From assembly GCA_017311185.1 (NCBI GenBank), contig JAESUZ010002554.1, forward strand, positions 620,001 to 684,000: DNA of 64,000 bases. Reading direction: 5' to 3'. Positions 47,454-59,127 of this stretch are shown in pieces. How positions within the stretch are numbered: position 1 is the first letter of the stretch; the number at the start of each line of letters is the position of its first letter. A model generated the notes under the pieces. It saw only the letters and a list, made by a program, of their open reading frames with translations. It made no database searches and had not been told where the DNA came from. The position numbers and the translations under genes are program-made. This DNA comes from Proteles cristata cristata. Lineage: Eukaryota; Chordata; Mammalia; Carnivora; Hyaenidae.

Positions 47454-47642
47454 GGGGCACCTGGGTGGCTTAGTCGGTTAAGCGTCCGACTTTCGCTTAG
47501 GTCATGATCTCGCAGTTCCTGGGTTTGGGCCCCGGGTCGGGCTCTGTGCTGACTGCCAGCTCAGAGCCTGGAGTGACTCCCTCTCTCTCTGACCCTCCCC
47601 TGCTCACGCTGTCTCTCTCTCTCTCTCCTAGAAAAAAAAAAT
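47454..47642 (+). mobile_element. CanSINE, type B, with internal deletion
   Basis: Type B copy in which GAGCCTGGAG joins straight to TGACTCCCTC, losing the usual 14 bp CCTGTTTCAGTCTG. Flanked by ATATATGACA on both sides; tail CCTAGAAAAAAAAA has lost AATAAA. Confidence 0.93.
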
Positions 47643-47734
47643 ATGTATATACATATATGACATAGTTTAGATAGCATACCCCTCTCTCTATATATTTATA
47701 TAAAGTGGATATATGAAATATTACAAAGGGAACT

Positions 47735-47935
47735 GAATTCTATTCCTGTGTCTGCCAGCTCATTTTGCAAAACTGGGAAATAATATAAAACCTCTAACTC
47801 CTCAAAACTGTTACAAGAGAGAAATGCTATCTGTCTTGATGAATGCTGTGAGAATTAAATGAAAAAAGTGCAAATAAGATGGATGGTCAATATAGAAAGT
47901 AGTCAATATGTTTATTACTATTGTTGAGATTTTTA
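47735..47935 (+). mobile_element. MIR-like remnant
   Basis: 'ctattcctgtgtctgccagctcattttgcaaaactgggaaataatataaaacctctaac' and 'aatgctgtgagaattaaatgaaaaaagtgcaaat' resemble MIR core and 3' part. Confidence 0.5.
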
Positions 47936-48615
47936 GCTGTTGTCCATAATACTGCTGTTGATACTCAATGACACTGAACTCTCCTGGTTCTTTAATTTTT
48001 TTGCCCTTCGCCATCAATCATTTTCTTTCTCCTCTGTCTTTATCCACTCCTTATATCCAGGCATTTCATAATCATTAGATTTTAACCCTCTTTTGTTCTC
48101 AAACTGTATTTATTCCCTGGATGACTTTTTCCTTTTGATGCCTTAAAATAATGCCTCACTCTTGGTAACATATTAATATCTGTATCCAATTGAGTGCCTG
48201 AGTCTGAATCCCATCATCAAAGTCACAGAAAGGCAGAAATGTAAACCACATCTTTGATAAGTTTGGCGGGGAAGGAAGACTAGGAACAGTGACTTAAGGG
48301 AAACACATGATTGAGCAAAACCAGTTTTATTATTTTACTTTGTTTCATTGTATTTGGGGGGATGAGGGAGTTTTAGTTAATTTATACATGAAGAAGGAAG
48401 TTGCTGAAGGAAATAATAAAAGTAAAAGTAAAAGAAAGATGGTTGAAGGGGTAAGACCACGGGGGAGAATTAGAAACATGGGATCAAGAGGATTTGGAGG
48501 GAGAATTTAGTATGATGTGAGTTGATGGGTAGGTCCTGACCCCAGAATTGAATTAAAAAGAGGAGAGAGGATGAGTCGGGAATAGAGCCTCTGAATGATT
48601 AACTCACTTCTTTAA
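47936..48615. other. Unannotated intergenic sequence
   Basis: Nothing recognised. Confidence 0.5.
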
Positions 48616-48631
48616 AGTTTTTCTTTTCCAG

Positions 48632-48861
48632 TGGCGCCTGGGTGGATTGGTCGGTTAAGCGTCCGACTTTCGCTTAGGTCATGATCTCGCGGTTCGTGGG
48701 TTTGAGCCCCGCGTTGGGCTCTGTGCTGACTGCCAGTTCAGAGCCTGGAGCCTGTTTCAGTCTGTGACTCCCTCTCTCTCTGACCCTCCCCTGCTCACGC
48801 TGTCTCTCTCCCTCTCTCCTAGGTGTAAATAAAACATTTAAATAAATAAATAAATAAATAC
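48632..48861 (+). mobile_element. CanSINE, type B (young)
   Basis: Near-intact copy, tail CCTAGGTGTAAATAAAACATT plus (AAAT)n. Perfect 16-bp duplication AGTTTTTCTTTTCCAG (48616-48631 and 48862-48877). Confidence 0.96.
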
Positions 48862-48877
48862 AGTTTTTCTTTTCCAG

Positions 48878-50503
48878 AAGCTCCAATTCTCAGGCATTGT
48901 TTGATGGTTGGTATGTATGTATAGTGCTTCTTACATTTGAGAAGGCTATACTGGAATAGATTTGAAGTCTTTTTAGTAATTTCAACGCTGATTATTGAAA
49001 CATCTGACAAATGATGCAAGGCAATTTGAAGCCCACCATGCCTTTTCCTCAAACAGTAGAAAAGCAGATGAATAGACGAATTGTGTGTCTGTGTGCATGT
49101 GAACTTGAGCAGAGCCTCCAGATAAAATTTTTTTGCACACTATGAAATTGTAAGACATCTTTATAATATTTTCTCTGTTCAGCTAACATACAGAGAGCCT
49201 TCTGTGTGTGGTTGCCCTTTCTCTAGTTATCCAGGAAAAGTCCACAGAATGCAGCAAACACACACAGTAAGGTGCACTGTGAATTTCTGAAGGCCTCCCG
49301 TAGCTGAAGACAGTAGGTCATTCAGAATAACCTTAATGGAAAAGCTGCCGGAAATGGGCCACACGCCCTAACTCAAATGACCCTTTCTTTTAAAAGTCAT
49401 AAAAAATGACTATGTAAGACCCCAATCCAGCTCTAACACATGAATAGAATTTGTATTCATCGTCCACAGACCATAGTTTGAAGCGAGACTAATGTGAACC
49501 AGCTGTGTTGTGTCACAGTAGGATCAAGCAGGCAGTGGAAAGGCCTTCTAAGGAGCCACAAGATGGCAGCCTCATCATGTTGGACCTTGTACAGTTTCCC
49601 TGCATCTGCTGGGTTTTGATTTTAGGGGCAAGAACCTCAGGGTACAGGGGACAACTGGACGTAGGGATTCAACCAAGGGCCACACGTAATTGAAAACCAA
49701 CTGATTTTCCTTTTAAAATATATGTTATATATATATAATACGCTTTTAAACTTATTTTGTTGTGTTTTGTCCTCAGGAAGCTACTGAAAGCGCACATGCA
49801 ATTTGCAGGCCTCTGCCCCCCAAATCCCATCTGGCCTGACACCTCTGGTTCTGGTGAGCCTGAGGGCAGGTTGGGCCATCCAAGCCCGGGAGACAATGAG
49901 TGAGTCTCTTGCTGTTGGCGGCTGCCTCCTCAGGTCCCGTTTGCCCCTGCGTGGAAGGATTCTTTTACTTTTTCTCTTCAGTCTTCTAAGTGGTTGAGAA
50001 GTCAATTTATATTTTTATTGGTGTTCAACTCTAATCTTGACTTAATTACCCCCTTCTCCGATGTACTTATGACTGCATCATTTATCTTGCCAAAATTTTA
50101 AAAAAGGCAAAGTAATTTCATTCAATAAAGGCAGTAAATATGTTGGACATTGCTTGGGAAAAACATTTTTATGTGCCATGTATGTCAAACAGGAAAATAA
50201 TTTAAAATACAAAAAAGTGAAACAGAGTAACGTAAAACTACACAATCTTATTACTACCCAAAAATAAATCCTGTTAACTGCTTTATAACATCCCACTCCA
50301 GTATACATAGAATTATTTTCCAAAATGGTATTTTACTATGCAGATACTGTTTTATAGATTTTTTAAAAATTGATGGTGTATTACATGCATTTGATACATT
50401 AAACATGTATTTTCATGTAATAAATTTTAATGATTATATTTTATTCCAGTGTGTCAATATGCTATAGTATGTTTAAGCAAGTCTTTACAACAAACATGTT
50501 TTT
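48878..50503. other. Unannotated intergenic sequence
   Basis: About 1.6 kb without recognised repeats, one of the longest repeat-poor stretches here. Short open frames on both strands at 49505-50005 show no recognisable domain. Confidence 0.45.
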
Positions 50504-50520
50504 AAGAATGCTGTAGTTTT

Positions 50521-50751
50521 GGGGCGCCTGGGTGGCTTAGTCGGTTGGGCGTCCGACTTTCGCTTGGGTCGTGGTCTCGCGGTTCGTGGGTTCGGGCTCC
50601 GCGTCGGGCTCTGTGCTGACAGCCAGCTCAGAGCCTGGAGCCTGTTTCAGTCTGTGACTCCCTCTCTCTCTGACCCTCCCCTGTTCACGCTGTCTGTCTC
50701 TCTCTCTCCTAGAAGTAAATAAAACATTAAAAAAATATATTAAAAAAAAAA
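50521..50751 (+). mobile_element. CanSINE, type B, with dense A-to-G changes
   Basis: Otherwise intact type B copy. Duplication AAGAATGCTRTAGTTTT, 17 bp with one mismatch (50504-50520 and 50752-50768). Between 50547 and 50595 six of the seven A positions of the type B consensus are G. Confidence 0.95.
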
Positions 50752-50768
50752 AAGAATGCTATAGTTTT

Positions 50769-51534
50769 ATAGAAGCAAAAGTTTAAGAGGAGAGAAAGGA
50801 TAGAAAGTATAATGTGAGCTAAGGAAGATGTAGATTAGAAAAGGAGGAAACACAGAAGAAAGAGACAACCAAGAAAGGAAGACACAAATATGAAGAAAGA
50901 AAGAATATGTGAAAGAAAGAAAGAAAAAAGAATAGAGGGGAGAAAAAAGGCAGAAATGATCTGCAGTTAACCATTAATCAGAGGTTGGCTTTTCATTTGG
51001 TTTCGAGGTTTCAGATTATCAGCTTTTATCTTTGCCCTTTGAAATAATCAGCTGCTGACTGACAAGTGCCAGGTAGTTTTTTACCTCAAAGGCTGGCAAA
51101 CTCTCCCTGAAGAACATAGTAAAGAAATGATAAGACACATACATATCCTGAAATTGTTCTCTGGTTGCAGCTATCAGTGGACTGTAAACCTATGAGTTGG
51201 AATTAAGTAGAGGGCCAAACCCCCAGGAGGAAAAGAGCCACAAAAACATATTTCTACTTCTAATTCAACAATAAGATTGTGAAGAGAATACTGATCCCTG
51301 ACATGATAATTTATATGTAATGATGTCCATGAAATGTTATATTTAATAAACTAAAAAACATAATGTAGGTGAAAAAGACACATGCATACACATTCTGGGA
51401 AACGCAGACAAAAAGATGTGTAAGAATATGTACCAAATTGGGACTGGCTGTAAAACTAGAGGTGTAAAGGGATTGTAAAAGAATTATTTGGCCTTTCACT
51501 CAATTATTTCAATGGTAAGCCACATATTATGATT
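50769..51534. other. Unannotated intergenic sequence with a purine-rich stretch
   Basis: Purine-rich (GAAA/GGAA) from about 50785 to 50955. The remainder shows nothing recognisable. Confidence 0.55.
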
Positions 51535-51754
51535 TTTTAAATTTTTTTAATGTTTTAATTTTATTTTTGAGAGAGAGAATGACTGAGCGTGAGCAGGGGA
51601 GGGAGAGAGAGATGAGGAGACACAGAATCTAAAACCGTCTCTAGGCTCTGAGCTGTCAGCACAGAGCCCGACACGGGACTCAAACTCACAAACGGTGATA
51701 CCATGACCTGAGCTGAAGTCAGATGCTTAGCAGACTGAGCCACCCAGGTGCCCC
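51535..51754 (-). mobile_element. CanSINE, type A
   Basis: Minus-strand copy ending CTGAGCCACCCAGGTGCCCC. Confidence 0.92.
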
Positions 51755-52239
51755 ATCGTGTATTGTTTTTATAAACAAAAATAAGCTAATAAAAAGAGAA
51801 AAGGTCAGCAAGCTGAGCACAGCTAATTCATGACAAGAAGGGAAGGAGGATGATTTTGCAGCATCCATAAGTCATGGCTGACAAGAACAGTCCCTCTGGT
51901 GTCACTCCATTAAGTGCTTTCTCCAGAAGCCTCCAAAGGCCTTAGTTTTGGCTGATGTCATGTGACTCTTGTGTGATGCTGTGCATTTTAACCTTCCCTT
52001 GAAGACAAATCTTTGTGAGGCTTGAATCTGGACCTCTTTATCTTCAGATAGTTGCAGCTGGAGGCATTAGGTTTCCTGAAGGAATAAGGTGGATTAGAAG
52101 ACATGAGTCATCAACATACAAGAGGGTTCAGAGGGAACGCAGCATTTTAAAATGATGACCTTTTATGCAAGTAGAGCAATGTGAGGAGAAAGTAAAGCTA
52201 AGAAATATATGAAGTTTCCCATACTCCAGAAATGAAGGT
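51755..52239. other. Unannotated intergenic sequence
   Basis: Nothing recognised. Confidence 0.5.
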
Positions 52240-52256
52240 AAAAGAACTGGGGTTGA

Positions 52257-52494
52257 GGGGCGCCTGGGTGGCTTAGTCGGTTAAGTGTCCGACTTTCGCT
52301 TAGGTCATGATCTCGCGGCTCGTGGGTTCGAGCCCCGCGTGGGGCTTTGTGCTGACTGCCAGCTCAGAGCCTGGAGCTTGTTTCAGAGTCTGTGACTCCC
52401 TCTCTCTCTGACCCTCCCCTGCTCACGCTGTCTCTCTCTCTCTATCCTAGAAATAAATAAAACATTAAAAAAAAGAAAATTTAAAAAAAAAAAA
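52257..52494 (+). mobile_element. CanSINE, type B (young)
   Basis: Near-intact copy, tail CCTAGAAATAAATAAAAC. Perfect 17-bp duplication AAAAGAACTGGGGTTGA (52240-52256 and 52495-52511). Confidence 0.97.
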
Positions 52495-52711
52495 AAAAGA
52501 ACTGGGGTTGACCTACCCTAACAATTTCCCCAAATCTTAGATCGTGGGTACCTAGGAGTCTACAAAGATTATAATAGGGGTCTGCAAGCCATTTTCAATA
52601 TTTCTTTTTTTTTTTTCATTTTCAATATTTCTTAAAATCTAATGGTAATCATATATTTTATCACCGTAAGGCTGCAATAATTGAGCTAAGTATCAAGAAT
52701 TTCCCTTGTTT

Positions 52712-52933
52712 AGGGGCGCCTGGGTGGCTTAATCGGTTAAGCGTCCGACTTTCACTTAGGTCATGATCTCGCGGTTCGCGGTTCGTGGGTTCGAGCCCCG
52801 CGTCGGGCTCTGTGCTGACTGCCAGCTCAGAGCCTGGAGCCTGTTTCAGTCTGTGACTCCCTCTCTCTCTGACCCTCCCCTGCTCACGCTGTCTCTCTCT
52901 CTCTCTAGAAATAAATTAAAAAAAAAAAAAAAA
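52712..52933 (+). mobile_element. CanSINE, type B (young), with duplicated GCGGTTC
   Basis: Near-intact copy with GCGGTTC doubled at 52771-52784, in the B-box region of the tRNA-like head. Tail TCTAGAAATAAATT. Perfect 17-bp duplication AAGAATTTCCCTTGTTT (52695-52711 and 52934-52950). Confidence 0.97.
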
Positions 52934-52950
52934 AAGAATTTCCCTTGTTT

Positions 52951-53878
52951 GGGATCTTTCCAGCTCATTTTGATACACAATGCTAAGGTCTCACAAAGAA
53001 ATTATTAGGTTTTTAATAACAAAAGGAAAACACTTAAGAATTGCAATTTTTACCCTACTTTGGACTCTGAGTCTCATCTATTCGTTGAACTCCTTTGTTT
53101 AATCTTCCAGCTTATTTCCCTTCCCTTTTCCCACCTATTAATTGGCCACGTTGGCTGGCAGTCATCTGTACATGACACCTCTGGGCAGCTTGGATAAGAT
53201 TACCTACCCAGATTCCCAGGCCTCTCTTCTTACCTGTACTTTTGCTTGATTGAGAACCTGCTTTTTCTCGCAGTAAGGTAGAATCTTTGCTCAGGACCTT
53301 CGGTGAGTATCTGGATTAGAGAGGATTTTCTAGCAGCAGCCACCAGACACCCAGGCCCCTGATCTGGAAACATGAAAAAAAAAAACCACAAGATTTTTTT
53401 ATTATGCCACCTGGGAAACTGGTAAACAAAGGTGGCTCAGGAAAACTTTTAATAAAGATTGTGGGGATGTTTTAAAACATAAACATCAAAATATCCAGTC
53501 TTACCTTTTAGTTCTGAAGTCACAGGAAGATATCCCTTCTTACATAGTCATTCTATCTCTCCAGGAGAATTTTTAGAGGGAATCACTGTGAGGACAACTA
53601 AATTATTGTAGAGACTCTATTAAGATCTTGCAAAGATTCAAGATGAAAGAACTTAATTCTTGATCTCTAGAAGTTAATAGATGTGACAAACCAGTGTGTA
53701 TTAATCTTAATACAACATAAGAGTAACTAAAACACGTCCAATGTTCTATGGAAGTACAGAGACAGAACTGCTGGAAAGATTTTATGTTTCTTAGAGAAAC
53801 ATTTGGGCTGGTACCCAGAAATTTAATAATCTGTTTTTATTAAAATGGGTGAAGGTGGTCAATAACAACAACAAGCAA
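52951..53878. other. Unannotated intergenic sequence
   Basis: Nothing recognised. Confidence 0.5.
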
Positions 53879-53894
53879 TTTAAAAAATATTTTA

Positions 53895-54118
53895 TTTTTT
53901 AATTTATTTTTAAAATGTTTATTTATTTTTGAGAAAGAAATAGAAAGAGTGGGCATTAGCAGGGGATGGGCAGAGAGAGGGAGATAGAGAATCCAAAGCA
54001 GGCTCCCCATGCCAACAGCAGAGAGCCTGATGTGGGGCTCAAACTCATGAACCAAACCATGAAATCATGATCTGAGCCAAAGTCGGAGGCTTAACTGACT
54101 GAGCCGCCGTGGTGCCCC
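53895..54118 (-). mobile_element. CanSINE, type A
   Basis: Minus-strand copy ending CTGAGCCGCCGTGGTGCCCC. Flanked by TTAAAAAATAKTTTTA (about 53879-53894 and 54119-54134). Confidence 0.92.
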
Positions 54119-54134
54119 TTAAAAAATAGTTTTA

Positions 54135-55800
54135 AAATATTTTAAAGAGTGGAAGAAAAGAACATTCCAGCCATAAGGAACAGCATGAGCAATGGCTTGG
54201 AGGCATGAAAAATATACAGTAGAACGGAGAATGATAAGTACACTACTGTTGCTAGAGTTAATAGTAGAGGAGAATGTAATGGAAAGAAAGTCTAAAAGAA
54301 TTTCAAGGCCAGAACATACAGTGCCCTGAATCCCAGGCTAAGGAGATTTCATTTCTTTTTATATTCAACAAGGAGCCATTGAAAGATTTTGAGCAAGAAG
54401 TATTTTCAGAATTATGCCTTAGAAAGATTTATCTGGCAGCCACAGTAAGATAGTAAGATCAGAAGCCAGGAAACCAATTGCCAAAATAATACCGATGGCA
54501 GATGTCGAAGACCTAAAATAGTACATTTTGAAAAGAGAAGGACTGAGCTTGGCCACAAAAATATCTGTAGTTTGACAAGGTGGGTGTTGAGATTTTTCCT
54601 GTGCTGTCAGTTCCATCATTGTCACCACTCAGAAAGAAGATTTAAAATAAACAGTGTTATTTAAAAAGAGTTTTATAAAAACAACCACACAGAAAACAAC
54701 GTCTTGGTGAGCTTGAGGACAGCAACGGTGTCCCCAAAGAGGGAAAGCCTTGGCCATGTAAACGCCTGATGTTCTCATTTCCAAAGTTTGTTTTGTCCTG
54801 TAAATTGTACCTACAGTGCAAAGGAGGAGGAATTATAAAATGTAATGCTTTTGTATAGAAAAATGTCATCCATTTGCCCCTTCATGGGAGCAAATTAGTT
54901 TACAAGTTTATCCTGGGAAATTAGCTTTGAATAAACAACTTAAAATATGATCATGGCAAATTTAGACCACAGAAATTAGAAACTCGAACTAAAGAATGTG
55001 GAGTCTTGAGGGAAACATTAGAGTTTCTTATGCATTTCATCTTTTGTTTATTTATTTTTCATTTAACAGAGAGCTTCACTCTTTGGTCATGACCCAGGTG
55101 ACTGTTTTATTAGCAATGTCTGGTCCACCAACCATCTCAGAAAAATCCTTCAAGTTATCAATAGTCAGGTAGGATTTTTCATCATCTTTAAATAATCAAT
55201 ATGATCTTAATCCGTGGATAAACTTGAAACAAAATCAAACTCAGTAGGCATTTCTTTTATGACCTTATGATTTCCATTAAACTTCCAGAGATATTGAAAA
55301 CAATATCCTGATTCTTGTCACTACTGTATATTACTTCATCCTAAAGGATCGCAGGAGCCTTAGGTGAGGAACAGTAATTCTAACCTTATATCAGATGGAA
55401 ATGAGGCCTGGAAAAGGGGAACACTTCCAAGGACAAATAAGTGTCCTCAACATCCTATAATTTAATCTTAAGTAGTTTCTCAGGCCAAGGGAAAGAGGCC
55501 AATCTTACAATCTGTTTCAGTGGTTCCTTGTGTCCCTAGAATGTGAGGCTGATTTACATGCTGTCTGGCTTCTGACTAATAGACAGAAGGCCAATGGCTG
55601 CCCCTTGAGCCTTGCTCTTCTCTGTAGGGTTTTCCCTGAAAGTGTTTAATTATACTAAAAAAAGCAGCTGTCTTTGATTCCACAACGTGCTTAGCTAATT
55701 TCCCCAGGTTGCCTTAACTCTGCCATCTGGACACATTACTGCTCTCTTTGGATCACTTTTAAGTAACCATGACAAGGAAAATTTTAAAAATAAAAAAGAT
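54135..55800. other. Intergenic sequence, one possible old repeat
   Basis: 54160-54460 carries phrases of a common old mammalian repeat ('gaacagcatgagcaatggcttggaggcatgaa ... caaggagccattgaaagattttgagcaagaa'), also echoed at 1450-1640. Class not assigned. Nothing else recognised. Confidence 0.4.
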
Positions 55801-55804
55801 CAGG

Positions 55805-55845
<41 letters not shown>
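55805..55845. repeat. (CA)n microsatellite
   Basis: About 20 CA units. Confidence 0.96.
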
Positions 55846-55846
<1 letters not shown>

Positions 55847-55852
55847 ACCCTC

Positions 55853-55884
<32 letters not shown>

Positions 55885-55885
55885 A
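55853..55885. repeat. (AAAAC)n microsatellite
   Basis: Five or six A4-5C units just after the CA run. Confidence 0.92.
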
Positions 55886-56805
55886 CTCAGAAACAGAAAA
55901 TAATGGAAAGAACCAAGACAAGGCTGATTTTCCTGGAGGGAAAACATAGTTGCCTGGTAATTTCATCTTAGCTCTGGGAAAAGAGCCCTGGCTATGTCAC
56001 ATCCCTCTTTTCTGCTTTTCTGCTGCTTTCTTTCCTTCTCCTTTACTCCACGCCTGCTCTTGTCCTCCATTCTGTGTGAATAGGACCAGAGGCATTCCAG
56101 GTACCCAGTTTCTATTGAAGAATTCCTGTCAGTGCAGAGGGAGAATATAATCAGATTGTTTGATTTCTCACCTATGAGTTTGATTCCAGAGATGCTATGA
56201 ATTAATGATCAGGAAAATGTTTCTGTCCATGTGCAGTCAGTACATGATCTGAGTAGGTAGATGGAGGATGTAGAATTTAATATCTGCTATGTTTTCAAAT
56301 ATTCAGTTCTGTATGCTTGTACAAGGAAAATTTAAAAGCCTCTGTACAGTCCCAAATCCTATGATCAAATGTCTTTTATAGCTTCCTTGCCAAGTATTTA
56401 TCCAATGTATTACTTAGTGCCTTCCATGACTTTTAGAAAGGCTTTTTGACAATAAGCAGAAATTGGTTCCCTGTGGGCTACCCCTTTTCTTCTAATCCTA
56501 TTCCTTCTAATCATATAGAGCAAGTGAAATCCTTTCTCCTCTGATGGATCTTTCTGAAATTTCAGAGATGTTATCACAGCTCCTCTGAGTTTTCTCTTCT
56601 CCAGGAAAAATTGTCCTTGCTTCCTGAAATTGTTTCTCATAAGACTTACCCTTAGATGAATTCCATGTGTTCATCTCCCTATTTTTCATATCACCCAGAA
56701 CTAGACACAATCCTTTTTGAAAATAGCACAAGTAGTAAATATTCATTGAAAAAGAATTAGAACACAGGTAACCAAAAAGTGTTTTTAAAATTATCTGTAA
56801 AGAAT
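55886..56805. other. Unannotated intergenic sequence
   Basis: Nothing recognised; two overlapping minus-strand frames at 56410-56746 have no recognisable domain. Confidence 0.45.
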
Positions 56806-56894
56806 CTCTTCCTTCCTTCCTTTCCTTCTTCCTTCCTTCCTCCCTCCCTCCCTCCCTCCCTTCCTCCTTCCCTCTCTTTCTTTCTCTTTCTTTT

Positions 56895-56962
<68 letters not shown>

Positions 56963-56985
56963 TCCTTCTTTCTTTCTTTCTTTTT
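56806..56985. repeat. (CTTC)n-(CTCC)n-(CTTT)n microsatellite grown from a CanSINE tail
   Basis: Pyrimidine-only array in three blocks that ends directly in TTTTTTTGAGAGAG, the tail end of the CanSINE that follows. Confidence 0.95.
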
Positions 56986-57170
56986 TTGAGAGAGAAAGAA
57001 AGCAAGCATGAGCAAGGGAGGGACTGAGGGAGAGGAAGAAAAAGAATCTGAAGCAGACTCATGCCCAGCTCATAGTCTGACTCAGGGCTTAATCTCAAGA
57101 AGGTGAGATCATCACCTAAACCAAAATCAAGAGTTGTATACCTAACCCTGACTGAGCTACCCAGGTGTCC
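56986..57170 (-). mobile_element. CanSINE, diverged
   Basis: Minus-strand copy ending CTGAGCTACCCAGGTGTCC. Tail side replaced by the pyrimidine array. Confidence 0.88.
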
Positions 57171-57397
57171 TACCTTTGAAAAATTTCTATGCAAAAATGT
57201 GCTGCTTTTGGTATTTTGTCATATAATCCTCCAAAATCTTTCACATGAAGACATACACTAATCAGGATATTATCAGGATAGTTGGGTCAAAGGAAACTTA
57301 AACAGTCTATTTCTGAAAATGGCCACAAAGAATTATGTTGGAGTAGATCTTTTCCCAGAAAGTGTCACCTACCTGATTTCTCAAAGCTATGTAGAAC

Positions 57398-57627
57398 AGA
57401 GGTCAGCAGACTTTAACTGTGAAGTGCCAGGGAGTAAATAAAGTAAATTGTTCAGGCTTTGTGGGCCACTAAGATTTCCATTGCTGTTGCTTCTCCTCCT
57501 CTTCCTTTTTATTCCCCATTTATTTACTAACTTAAAAATAATGTTAAAACCATTCTTAATTTCTGGGCCATATAAAAATAGGGTGCTGACCAGATTTTGT
57601 CAGCAGGCTGTAGTTTGCCCATCTCTG
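57398..57627 (+). mobile_element. hAT-type non-autonomous DNA transposon (MITE)
   Basis: Starts CAGAGGTCAGCAGACTTTAA and ends TAGTTTGCCCATCTCTG, diverged inverted ends, with 'caggctttgtgggccacta' inside. Same family as 34945-35162, opposite orientation. Confidence 0.7.
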
Positions 57628-58060
57628 CTCCAAGGAAAGTATTTCGTATGACATCACAACTACTGACAAACCTTGCCCTCCTAACCCTCCCTAGAATTGA
57701 TCCCTGGGGAGGATTTAGGTAAATCTGGACCCTCCTAGGAAGGAAGGAATAGAGACGTCAAATACTACCTTTCTGAGATCAGATTTTGTTAGAGTCTCTG
57801 GGGGGTTTATTCCCAGCTGAGGTATGATAGCTGGAATGTATACCAAGGGCTCCAAAACTGAACTCGCTCTGAGGGAAAAAGACATCTGGATTATTGGCCT
57901 GGACCCTTAAATGGCTGGAAAAGAGAACTGACAGGAACATGGTCCATGACTAACTAAGCTAGTTTAGTAGAAAGGCTGTGCTTTGGAATTAATGACTAAG
58001 GGTATGAGTATATTCTTGGAGAATTATATCCTCAAAGGAACTCAAGTGGCAAGTTCTCTG
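57628..58060. other. Unannotated intergenic sequence
   Basis: Nothing recognised. Confidence 0.5.
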
Positions 58061-58490
58061 TTTTAGTCATAGATTATGTTGTAGTAACAATTACCCCAAA
58101 GCTCTGCAGTTTAAGAAGATAAAGACTTTGGGTTTGATGGACAGCTTCCCCAGACAGCTCTCTTGTACAATTTTCCTCCTCATGAACAGTCAGGGATCCA
58201 GGCTCCTAGCATATTGTGATGTCAGTCTCTTCAACACCTAACCATGTTTGTCATGGAAGGAGAAATACCCTGTGGATTCCTTGAAATAATTGGGAAACAA
58301 CTTGAGGGAATCTGGAGTTCTCATGTGAGCAGGTCAAACAAAGCAAGAGTCATTAAATTGTACTTGTTACTAGAACCTCATTTGTCCCCACAAGCCAACA
58401 AGGTCTGGAAAGGCTTAGAGTTAGTTGTGAAGTTTGTTAGTTTTGATGAAGACATCATCTGTGAGCAGGTAACTGGCTGTAATTCCTGAA
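58061..58490 (+). mobile_element. Unclassified ancient interspersed repeat
   Basis: 'agattatgttgtagtaacaattaccccaaagctctgcagttt' resembles the 5' part of the element type at 11385-11890. Class not assigned; the 81-codon frame at 58244-58489 falls within it. Confidence 0.35.
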
Positions 58491-58539
58491 TGGAAGTCTA
58501 ACTAGAAAAACAATAATAGCATCATTTCCTTTTGAAATA

Positions 58540-58755
58540 TCACTTTACAGATTGCAAACTACTTTTACTTTGATTACATCAGCTAATCTGCACAGAAATC
58601 TATGAACAAGGGGTTAGTGATACATTTATTTTAGACAGGTCAAAAATAAAAATACCAGATTTGTTCAAGGATGTACAGTTAGTTAACAATGGGCTTGTAA
58701 TTGCAACTCAGAATCTGTGACCCTAAATCCTATATTCTTTCTGTTACATCACTGG
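58540..58755 (-). mobile_element. MIR SINE remnant
   Basis: Minus-strand MIR: 'cagctaatctgcacagaaatctatgaacaaggggttagtg ... ttgttcaaggatgtacagttagttaaca'. Confidence 0.65.
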
Positions 58756-59127
58756 TTTTCAAGCCATGTTCTGTCCAGCCCTAAAGCTCCACAAATCTGT
58801 CTAAAGAGAAATTTGGGGGGACAAGAGAGCAAGGGAGTTCTCTACGAATCTTAACCAGAAAGGTTATAACTTTATCACCTAAGTATTTGAGTCTTCCCTA
58901 ACATATTTATTTTGAGTAAAAGTTTTATGCCTAACTTAAAAATTAAAAGCCCCTGCACCAAACACACTATCTTGTGATGCAGTGGATGGGATTTTAAGTA
59001 GTTACAGCCTGTCCAAAAGCACAGGTAGAAGCTTGGTTTCCAGAAGTGGAATTTGAACTTGACTAGAAGCAAAAGTAATTTGATAAAAGACAAGAGTTAT
59101 ATCTGGCAGATGAGTTTCATTTATCGC
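58756..59127. other. Unannotated intergenic sequence
   Basis: Nothing recognised. Confidence 0.5.

Noticed and set aside
50519..50722. 67-codon frame, and many similar ones (127-357, 13815-14059, 30637-30915, 47095-47391, 52763-53008)
   Set aside because: These are CanSINE sequence read through, not genes.
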